Source: Paenibacillaceae bacterium (GTDB lineage: Bacteria; Bacillota; Bacilli; Paenibacillales; Paenibacillaceae). From it: DNA of 6,187 nucleotides. Numbering within the stretch: the first letter of the stretch is position 1; every line of letters starts with the position of its first letter. The translations under genes and the position numbers were made by a program. Under the pieces are notes generated by a model that made no database searches, was not told the origin of the DNA, and worked only from the letters and a program-made list of their open reading frames with translations. The stretch covers positions 1 to 6,187 of the forward strand of contig CAAFUF010000033.1 of assembly GCA_900766135.1 (NCBI GenBank), read 5' to 3'. Below are positions 1-6,020 of this stretch, piece by piece.

Positions 1-1113
1 GCGGATGCTTCTGGCCAAACACCGTCGCCCGTAACGGAAAAGGTTCGTTACGCTTACAATAATAGCGGCAAGGTGATTACTGAAGCGAGTGCGAATAACC
101 AGGCATTGGCGAACTATGTGTGGGGGCCGGACCGCCTGTTGGCTAAGAGGGATGCCGCAACCAACCAAAAGTATTATTATGTATACAACGGCCACGGTGA
201 CGTAGTACAAATCGTCGATGAAGCAGGCAACACGGTCAACCGCTACCAGTACGATGAATGGGGAAATATCCTCCAGCAGGAAGAACAAATCCGGAACGCC
301 TTCAAGTACGCTGGAGAAATGCAGGATGAGGAAACCGGACTGTATTACCTGCGGGCAAGGTACTATGATCCAGCGGTAGGGCGGTTTATTAGCAAGGATA
401 CGTATGAAGGACAAATTACGAATCCACTAACTCTTAATTTATATACGTATGTTGCTAATAATTCATTAAGATACTTTGATCCTTCAGGCCACCGAATTGA
501 ACAGGATAAATATTTAAGTAAAAATGATCAAAAGCTGATGGATCAATATACCGCTGATTTCAATAAGGCTAAGGCTTCCGGCAATAAAGTTGCTATGCAA
601 GTTGCACATGATAAAGCAAATGCACTAAGAGCAGCAAACGGATTTGAAATTATTAATAGAACCGACTATTCAACTGGTAAAACCACAACTATTTCCACTG
701 GAAAAGGCGGAGTTCGTGAGGATTATCTTACAGAGGTTTTAGCAGTTCCAGTAATAGCAGCCGGAATCTATTCTTCATCATTAGCAGTCAGTTCTATAGC
801 CGCTAATTCAACTTTAGCAACTGGAACAACAATAACGGGAATAGGCACAGTTGTGGAGGCCCCTGGGCAGGTTATTACAGGTTTATCGTCCCACGCCTTA
901 AAAAGGGTGGCAGCACGTGGAGTAAGCCAAAAATTAATGGAACAAACAGTTTCTAAGCCACTATTAGTATTAGACCAAGCAGCAACAGATACGTACTTTT
1001 ATCTCTCGAAGGAAGCAGTAGTAGTACTCAATAGATCTGGTAAGGTTGTAACAACTTATGGTAAGCAATATTTTGATGATGCTATTAAAGCTATACTGGA
1101 GGTGCTTAAATAA
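1..1113 (+). CDS. Rhs/WapA-type YD-repeat protein, C-terminal part with DUF4258-like toxin tip (5' end outside window)
   Basis: The frame is open from base 1, so the gene starts upstream; the 370 visible residues are its C-terminal end. YD-repeat sequence (for example YQYDEWGN near base 244) leads into the Rhs core: GLYYLRARYYDP (about 337-372), GRFISKDTY, then YTYVANN and DPSGH, which ends near base 492. In this family the core closes a beta-barrel shell that encloses a variable toxin tip. After DPSGH comes a helical pre-toxin stretch with AHDKANALRAANGF, then an Ala/Ser/Thr/Val-rich hydrophobic stretch (about 727-870). The terminal domain (about 880-1110) has HALKRVAARGVS, TYFYLSKEAVVVLN and GKVVTTYG. 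This layout resembles DUF4258, a family placed in the BECR fold of RNase-like toxins. His, Arg and Thr of these motifs are candidate active-site residues. Target and activity are inferred. GC content drops inside the core near base 415, as expected if the tip was exchanged. Confidence 0.88.
   Translation, partial: ADASGQTPSPVTEKVRYAYNNSGKVITEASANNQALANYVWGPDRLLAKRDAATNQKYYYVYNGHGDVVQIVDEAGNTVNRYQYDEWGNILQQEEQIRNAFKYAGEMQDEETGLYYLRARYYDPAVGRFISKDTYEGQITNPLTLNLYTYVANNSLRYFDPSGHRIEQDKYLSKNDQKLMDQYTADFNKAKASGNKVAMQVAHDKANALRAANGFEIINRTDYSTGKTTTISTGKGGVREDYLTEVLAVPVIAAGIYSSSLAVSSIAANSTLATGTTITGIGTVVEAPGQVITGLSSHALKRVAARGVSQKLMEQTVSKPLLVLDQAATDTYFYLSKEAVVVLNRSGKVVTTYGKQYFDDAIKAILEVLK
1098..1104 (+). 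promoter_or_regulatory. Shine-Dalgarno site for the small downstream gene, inside the toxin 3' end
   Basis: GGAGGTG lies within the last codons of the toxin gene and 12 bases before the ATG at 1117. The spacing is slightly long, but there is no better site. The overlap suggests that toxin and small gene are co-transcribed and translationally linked. Confidence 0.6.
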
Positions 1114-1116
1114 AAA

Positions 1117-1296
1117 ATGGAAGAGAAATATTATTGTCCTTTATTAGACAAGGTTATTGAACTAGGTCTTTGCATGGATATTAATTATGAGAGAGAAAAG
1201 ATTGCTAATTTCAACATACTGCCTGAACTTGGAATAACGAAAGAAGAAGCAGATCAGTGTTGTACAAAGTGTCCACATCTTCCTTTTAACAAATAA
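1117..1296 (+). CDS. Small cysteine-rich protein, probable cognate immunity protein of the Rhs toxin
   Basis: This gene encodes 59 residues. The ATG is 3 bases after the toxin stop codon and follows GGAGGTG at 1098-1104. The protein is acidic, with no signal peptide or membrane segment, so it is likely cytoplasmic. It begins MEEKYYCPLLDKVIELGLC and ends near CCTKCPHLPF. Cysteines are at residues 7, 19, 48, 49 and 52, a pattern that could bind a metal ion. I have a general memory of small Firmicutes proteins with a similar N-terminal 'YCPL...I..G.C' pattern, but I cannot name a family. Its position directly after the toxin, the shared transcript and the terminator just behind it are what is expected of an immunity gene. 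Immunity function is inference from position, not from a recognised domain. An accessory or regulatory role is the alternative. Confidence 0.75.
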   Translation: MEEKYYCPLLDKVIELGLCMDINYEREKIANFNILPELGITKEEADQCCTKCPHLPFNK

Positions 1297-1303
1297 TCAT
1301 TTG

Positions 1304-1351
1304 CCACATGCGAGTGTAATAACTCCATGTGGTTTTCCTTTTTTTATTTTT
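1304..1351 (+). terminator. Intrinsic terminator closing the toxin/small-gene unit
   Basis: CCACATG (1304-1310) pairs with CATGTGG (1326-1332). Inside it GAGT (1312-1315) pairs with ACTC (1322-1325), with one bulged C at 1311 and the six-base loop GTAATA. The 11-bp stem is followed directly by a T-rich tail (1333-1351). This is a classic rho-independent terminator, placed 7 bases after the stop codon of the small gene, so the TPR genes downstream probably have their own promoter. Confidence 0.88.
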
Positions 1352-1379
1352 GGTATTCATCTGCCTAACACTGAATAAT
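1350..1379 (+). promoter_or_regulatory. Possible sigma-A-type promoter for the TPR gene pair
   Basis: TTGGTA (1350-1355) matches the -35 consensus at four of six bases. AATAAT (1374-1379) matches the -10 consensus at five of six, with an 18-base spacer. It lies just after the terminator and 43 bases before the first TPR start, where a promoter is needed. AT-rich DNA gives such matches by chance, so this is tentative. Confidence 0.3.
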
Positions 1380-1422
1380 TAACCATTCGATTATTTTCTA
1401 AAAAAGGAGAAAAAAGTAATAC

Positions 1423-2199
1423 ATGACCTTCTATAAGATATATTATCAAAATGGCGAACGAGCATACTTACAAAAGAATTATCAAGAAGCCTTAGACTAT
1501 TTTATTAAACAGATGGACATAGAAGCCACCACTAGTTGTTTGAATTATATTGGATGCTGTTACTTAGGTCTTGAGGAATATTTGTTAGCAATACAGACCT
1601 TTAATGAGGTCATTGCTGCAAAGCCTAATTGGGAACAACCCGTTGTCAATTTAGGAAGAGTATATTTAAAAATGCAACAATTCCAAAAGGCCTTTATGTA
1701 TTTGGATCAAGGGTTAAACATGAACGTGCAAAATCCAGACTCCCTTTTTTATATGGGCGTATACTTTCTAAGTTCCCATGATTATGAAAATGCGATAAAG
1801 TACTTTTCCCAATCCATAGAGGAAGATGAGCAACAATCAGAGCCCCATTTAAATTTAGGATTATGCTATTTTAGGAAATCTCTTTATAGCTTGGCTATCC
1901 AAGAGTTTGAACGATCCTATCAAATAGAGCCTAGCGCCGATGCAATTAGAAATAAAGGTCTTGTACTACTTGAACTTCAAAAATATTCTGAAGCGTTGGA
2001 GGAACTGGATCGCGCAATCCAATTACGCCCCATGGATATCGAATGTATGGTTGATATGATGTACTGTCATTGTAAATTACAGCAGTACGATATTGCGTTA
2101 AAAATGGCAAATGAGGCTTTATCGCTTGACCCGAACCATGCCACTGTTAAAAAGTTTTACGAACAAATTAACATTGATTTGGGTCTATGTAATGGTTGA
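1423..2199 (+). CDS. Tetratricopeptide repeat (TPR) protein, short paralogue
   Basis: This 258-residue protein is made almost wholly of TPR units, about seven in register: near residues 4-36, 38-70, 71-104, 105-138, 139-170, 172-204 and 205-237. The TPR signature small residues and aromatics recur, as in YLQKNYQEALDYF, NLGRVYLKM and DYENAIKYFSQSI. TPRs form a right-handed superhelix that binds proteins or peptides. No signal peptide or membrane segment is visible, so it is probably cytosolic. The ATG is the first possible start, because an in-frame TAA lies two codons upstream; AAGGAG at 1404-1409 is the likely ribosome site. The protein aligns along nearly its full length with residues 98-342 of the next gene, at roughly 46% identity by hand count. 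It lies in a toxin/immunity locus, so an immunity or toxin-chaperone role is possible, but no sequence motif shows this. Confidence 0.9.
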   Translation: MTFYKIYYQNGERAYLQKNYQEALDYFIKQMDIEATTSCLNYIGCCYLGLEEYLLAIQTFNEVIAAKPNWEQPVVNLGRVYLKMQQFQKAFMYLDQGLNMNVQNPDSLFYMGVYFLSSHDYENAIKYFSQSIEEDEQQSEPHLNLGLCYFRKSLYSLAIQEFERSYQIEPSADAIRNKGLVLLELQKYSEALEELDRAIQLRPMDIECMVDMMYCHCKLQQYDIALKMANEALSLDPNHATVKKFYEQINIDLGLCNG

Positions 2200-2202
2200 A
2201 CT

Positions 2203-2210
2203 AGGGAGTG
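2203..2210 (+). promoter_or_regulatory. Shine-Dalgarno site that selects a TTG start
   Basis: AGGGAGTG ends 7 bases before TTG at 2218, an ideal spacing. The in-frame ATG at 2230 would be 19 bases away, which is too far. The site begins 3 bases after the stop of the upstream TPR gene, so the two genes are probably one operon. Confidence 0.7.
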
Positions 2211-2217
2211 AAATAGG

Positions 2218-3273
2218 TTGAATAAAATCATGGCTAGAATTCATTGGATTCCAACTGAACAAGGAGGAAAAGATAGGTTCCCTTTGACAGAGTATTCAAC
2301 TGCTGCACACTTTTCCTCCGATGTAGATGGACAGGATTGGAGTGTTGTTTTGAAAGATATCTCCCATCATGAAAACTATGAATCAGTTTGCAGTTTGAGC
2401 TTTCTATTTCAGGATCAAGTACCCAAAAATCTTGTTTATGTTGGAAGTAAATTTGAACTGTTTGAATCCAGAAAAGTTGCAGATGGAGAGATTATTAGAA
2501 TTTCTTTAAATTACTATCAACTTGGTGAAGAAGCCTATGCCAGTAATAAATTCACGGATGCATTATCCTATTTTGAAAAAGAAAATGCTATTCAGCCTTC
2601 GGGTGACTGTTTGAATTATATCGCGTGTTGTCATTTGGCACTCGGAAATTATGAAAAGGCTATTACCATTTTCAATGAAATTCATCGAATAAAGCCTGAT
2701 TGGGAACGTCCGGTTTTTAATTTAGGACGAGTATATTTGAAGCTTGGGGAGAGGGAGAAGGCCTTAGATTATCTATATGATGCGCTTGAACTAAACCCGG
2801 AAAATGAAGATACTTATTTCTATCTAGGTGTTTTCTTTTTACAAAATGAGGATTTTACTCAAGCTAAAGACTATTTTCTAAAATCACTTACCCTTGATGA
2901 GGAGCAGTCTGAAACTCACTTGAATTTAGGTATATGTTATTACAGATTGAAACAACTAGAGTCTGCATTACATCACTTTGACAGATCATATAGTCTGGAT
3001 CACCAGAACTACGACGCGATCAGCAACAAGGGCTTAGTACTTCTTCGAATGAAAAATTATTCTGAAGCTATTAGCATCTTGAAAATAGCCAATCAAATGG
3101 ATCCCCAAAATATTCAATGTATTAACGATATTATTTATTGTTATATAAATCTAAAAAATTATAATGAGGCGTACTTATGGGCAGAAACCGGTTTGAAGGT
3201 AGATAGCGAAAACGAACGAACAAAAACTCTTTACGAAAGGATTCGTGAATTTATCATTATATCAGATAACTAG
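2218..3273 (+). CDS. TPR protein with N-terminal EF-Tu-like beta-barrel domain, long paralogue
   Basis: The protein has 351 residues from a TTG start supported by AGGGAGTG at 2203-2210. A start at ATG 2230 would remove only four residues. Residues 5-95 are not TPR. They read as beta-strand-rich: RIHWIPTEQGGKDRFP, WSVVLKD, SLSFLF, GSKFELFE and a final VADGEIIRI. This resembles the small stand-alone domain related to the EF-Tu C-terminal barrels found in many Firmicutes; the match is by pattern and only moderately sure. Residues 98-342 carry about seven TPRs that match the upstream gene at roughly 46% identity. Shared stretches include NLGRVYLK (169-176), HLNLG (234-238) and NKGLVLL (270-276). 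The two genes therefore arose by duplication, with gain or loss of the front domain. The protein is probably cytosolic. It may be an immunity protein or an adaptor in the rhs locus; the sequence alone does not show which. Confidence 0.88.
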   Translation: MNKIMARIHWIPTEQGGKDRFPLTEYSTAAHFSSDVDGQDWSVVLKDISHHENYESVCSLSFLFQDQVPKNLVYVGSKFELFESRKVADGEIIRISLNYYQLGEEAYASNKFTDALSYFEKENAIQPSGDCLNYIACCHLALGNYEKAITIFNEIHRIKPDWERPVFNLGRVYLKLGEREKALDYLYDALELNPENEDTYFYLGVFFLQNEDFTQAKDYFLKSLTLDEEQSETHLNLGICYYRLKQLESALHHFDRSYSLDHQNYDAISNKGLVLLRMKNYSEAISILKIANQMDPQNIQCINDIIYCYINLKNYNEAYLWAETGLKVDSENERTKTLYERIREFIIISDN

Positions 3274-3305
3274 TCCTATAAGAGAACGCGCCTGTTAGAC
3301 TAATT

Positions 3306-3346
3306 TACAATGGGCATCGGATACCTTTCCGAGCCCTTTGTATTTT
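3306..3346 (+). terminator. Probable intrinsic terminator after the TPR operon
   Basis: TACAA (3306-3310) pairs with TTGTA (3338-3342), GGGC (3312-3315) with GCCC (3333-3336), and TCGG (3317-3320) with CCGA (3329-3332). There is one T-T mismatch, one bulged A and an eight-base loop. The T tail (3343-3346) is short. It lies 32 bases after the stop of the long TPR gene and before the DUF4926-like gene. Confidence 0.65.
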
Positions 3347-3372
3347 AACAGACTATACTTTCGGAGGCTACC

Positions 3373-3564
3373 ATGGAATTATATAAGAAAGTTAGACTCT
3401 TAACCGATACGTATTCAAACCAGGGAGCCTAAAAATCCGACGTAGGATATGTTATTGAATTCTATCCCGGGGGCGAATATGAGATCGAATTCTCGGATCC
3501 GGAATCAGGGATCACCTATGCGCAGATTGTAGCGATGCAAGAGGATTTCGAAGTAATGGATTGA
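3373..3564 (+). pseudogene. DUF4926-like small protein gene broken by an in-frame TAA (orphan immunity gene remnant)
   Basis: GGAGG at 3363-3367 precedes ATG 3373 by five bases. The frame encodes 63 residue positions up to TGA at 3562-3564, interrupted by TAA at 3430-3432 (codon 20). The first part reads MELYKKVRLLTDTYSNQGA and the part after the stop starts KSDVGYVIEFYPGGEYEIEF. Both match the DUF4926 pattern: an N-terminal 'D.VrLl.d', a central 'G..G.Vve.y..g.yEVEF' and a C-terminal region with 'v.....ql'. The stop sits just before the conserved Gly/Lys-Asp-Val-Gly turn. DUF4926 proteins are small, and I recall them as predicted immunity proteins in polymorphic toxin loci. A single substitution would restore the frame, so decay is recent or the stop is a sequencing error. 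No cognate toxin is visible beside it. It ends exactly where the GC-rich PBP segment begins. Confidence 0.75.
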
Positions 3565-3568
3565 TCGC
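3563..3568. other. Left junction: rhs-locus DNA joined to PBP1A-gene fragment
   Basis: The DUF4926-like frame ends with TGA at 3562-3564. Directly after it, GC-rich minus-strand PBP coding sequence is recognisable (LGESPPSA is encoded just right of this point). The minus-strand residues past this point are only the antisense of the DUF4926 gene, so homology to the PBP stops here. No inverted repeat, target duplication or integrase site is visible. Confidence 0.7.
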
Positions 3569-6016
3569 CGACGGCGGGGATTCGCCCAGCACGTTGACGG
3601 CGGTGACCTGGATCCAGACGGAGCTGGAATCGGTTTTGAACGAGAAATGCGGGTCCGAGGTGGAGCCCACCTTCGTGTAGGAGCCGCCTTGGGCATCGGA
3701 CACGTAGACGTTGTAGCTCGTTACAAGGTCGAGCGCGCCGTTCGCCTCCCAGCTGACCGTGAATCCGCGGTCGTCCTTCTTGACGCTTACGTTGGCAGGC
3801 GAAGCGGGGAGCGGGCCGCCGTTACTATTGTCGCCGATCGTGCCGTCGTTGCTGCCGTCCGGCATTCCGCCGTTCGTATCCGGCGTCGAGCCGCCGTCCG
3901 GGAACACGCCCCCGCCAAAGGCGCTAACGATCGCGCTCGGCGCCGATTCCTTGCCGGCCACGTCGACGGCGGTGACGTAGTACGCGGTAGTGAAGCCGGC
4001 TGAGCCGCCGTCCGTTATCGCGGCCGGATCTCCGACCAACGTCGCTTTCCCGGTGTACTGGAACGTCACGCCGTCATCCGCGCGGTACAACCGGTAACCA
4101 ACGACGTCTTTCTCCGTATTTTCGCTAAACGTGATCGTGGCCGCTCCGCCGCCGCCGGACAAGGCGACATTCGCCGGAGGAGCCGGCGCTTGGCCGTCGT
4201 CAACCCGCGGATCCGGCTTGTAAGGCGCATCTTCACCGGCATCCTTCGGCAGGTAGAAGCTCAGCGGTTTGTGGCCGCCGGACATGCCGGCGAACGCCTG
4301 CTCCAGCTGTTCCTTGAGCATTTCGATCGGCGTCTCGCGTTTCACCACGACCTTCTCGCGCAGCATATCGGAAGGCGTCGTCTCCAGCGGGACATAGTTG
4401 ATTCCTTCATACGTCACGTATTTGGCGCGGATCAGCACGTCGTCCGGCTCCGTCGGCACATACTTGGCGTTGAAAATATCCGTGACCAGCTTGCCCGCTT
4501 GCTGCGTTAATTGGGTCGGCAGCTTGCCGCTATACCCGGACACCGTTTTTGACACGATGCCGTCCGGTTTGGTGAAGGCTTCGGTCGCGAACAAATCGGG
4601 TTCATTCTCCGTCACTTCGTTCATGACGAGCGCCCAAATTTTGCGCGCCCGCGATTTACCGGCTTCCGACAGCGTGTTCACCGGCTCGCGGTACCCGATC
4701 CATACGCCCAGCGTAACGTCCGGCGAGTAGCCCATGAACCAGACGTCGGCGTAGTTCTGCGTGGTTCCGGTTTTCCCGACGACCGGGATTTTGCCATAGT
4801 TCTTGAAATCGCTTTTGATCGATTTGCCGGTGCCGTCCTTAATGACGGTGCGCAGCATATCGGTCATCAGGTAAGCCGTTTGCTCGGAAAATACCTGCTG
4901 CGGCTCGACTTCATGCTTGTAGACGATATTCCCTTTGGCGTCGGCGATTTTCTCGATCATGTAAGCATCGGTGAATTTCCCGCCGTTGGCGATGGCACTG
5001 TACGCATTGGTCAGTTCCTCGACGGTAACGCCATATTTCAGGCCGCCGAGCACGCCGGTTTGGGCGCTGTAGTCCTCGTCCTCCAACGTCGTGATTCCCA
5101 GCTTCTTAGCGAAGTCCCAGGCTTTGTCGATGCCAACGATGTTGTTGAACACCCGAAGTGCCGGGATGTTCCGGGATTCATTCAGCGCAGTCCGCGCCGT
5201 CACGAGGCCTTTATAGCCGCCGCTGGAGTTCACCGGGATGTGGAAGCCTTTTTGATAATCCTTCAAAATGATCGGTGAGTCGTCGATGATGCTGGCCGGC
5301 TGTACGAGCCCGGCATCAAGGGCCGGCAAATAAGCGGCGACCGGTTTCATCGTCGAGCCCGGCTGCCGTTTCATCTGCGTCGCATAGTTCATTTGCTCGG
5401 TGTAGAAGTCGCGTCCTTCGATCATCCCCAGGATCGCGCCGGTCTTGTTGTCGATCATCATCGAAGCGACTTGCTCCAGGCCTTTCTTCTCGCTCGGTGG
5501 CGAGAAATTGTCGGCGTTGTCCGACACCTTGTGCATGGAGTTGTAGACCTTCTTATCGATGGTCGTATACACCCGGTAACCCCCGGTCAGCAGCTCTTGC
5601 CGGGCTTCCTCGAGGATTTGCGGGTTCGCCGCGACTTCCTCTTTAGTCATCTCCGGGTTGTTCAGCATCGCAATCACGATTGCGCCTTGCCGTTCTGTCT
5701 CTAGCATCAGATACGGGAAGGTGTCGTAGGCTTTCTTCGTCGGTTTGGCCAGCGAACCCTTGAGATCGAAGGCCATCGCTTCGTCATATTGCGCCTGCGT
5801 GATCTTGCTCTCCTCGAGCATGCGCTGCAGTACCAGCTGTTGGCGTTTTGCCGCCCGACCGAACGCTTCTTCGTTGAATTCCCCTTTGCCGTTAAAAGCG
5901 GAATACGTGGAAGGCAGCTGCAGCAAACCGGCCAGATAAGCCGCTTGGGCGATATTCAAATCCGCCAGGTTGCTGACGTTGAAGAGGCCCTTAGCCGCGG
6001 CCTTAATGCCGTAGAC
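3565..6016 (-). pseudogene. Penicillin-binding protein 1A (class A PBP) internal fragment with two FN3 domains
   Basis: The minus-strand frame runs 6031-3512 (839 residues from an apparent GTG), but only about 6016-3565 is PBP-derived. Class A PBPs polymerise glycan strands and cross-link peptidoglycan outside the membrane. The fragment opens inside the GT51 domain at VYGIKAAAKG and keeps only its tail (residues 6 to about 110). The membrane anchor and the catalytic glutamate motifs of GT51 are missing. The transpeptidase domain is whole, with GSTMKP (Ser226, Lys229), SRN (286-288) and KTGTT (420-424). A linker with basic/acidic helices follows (about 530-610). Then come FN3 domain one (about 618-703), a Gly/Asp/Asn/Pro-rich hinge (705-742) and FN3 domain two (about 743-823). 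The GTG lies in rhs-derived DNA with a stop just before it, and residues from about 823 on are antisense of the DUF4926 gene. As it stands it would make no anchored, secreted enzyme. The donor gene resembles Paenibacillus-type PBP1A (ponA). Confidence 0.85.
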
Positions 6017-6020
6017 ACTG
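6012..6020. other. Right junction: PBP1A-gene fragment joined to rhs YD-repeat DNA
   Basis: Left of this point the minus strand encodes VYGIKAAAKG of the PBP GT51 domain. From about 6018 the plus strand encodes LKRVTYP, typical rhs sequence. The plus-strand rhs frame has a TAG at 6012-6014, inside PBP DNA, so the rhs reading cannot extend left. No repeat or element end is visible at the join. Confidence 0.7.

Noticed and set aside
3354..3359. TATACT as a -10 box for the DUF4926-like gene.
   Set aside because: No acceptable -35 element lies 16-18 bases upstream, and it is only 14 bases before the start codon.
3430..3432. Programmed readthrough or recoding at the TAA in the DUF4926-like gene.
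   Set aside because: TAA is not a known selenocysteine or pyrrolysine codon, and no downstream stem-loop or readthrough context stands out. Simple decay or base error is more likely.
3456..3502. Cluster of EcoRI (GAATTC twice), SmaI (CCCGGG) and BamHI (GGATCC) sites, looking like a cloning polylinker next to a suspicious junction.
   Set aside because: The same bases encode conserved DUF4926-type residues (EFYPGGEYEIEF, then SDPESG), so the sites are explained by the coding sequence, and the junction lies about 60 bases further on.
3512..3564. C-terminal tail of the minus-strand PBP frame (about 17 residues to the stop at 3512).
   Set aside because: It is the antisense of the DUF4926-like gene and has no PBP or FN3 character.
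3563..3566. GATC at the left junction as a sign of ligation at a restriction site (library chimera).
   Set aside because: No GATC lies at the right junction, and a four-base site is common by chance.
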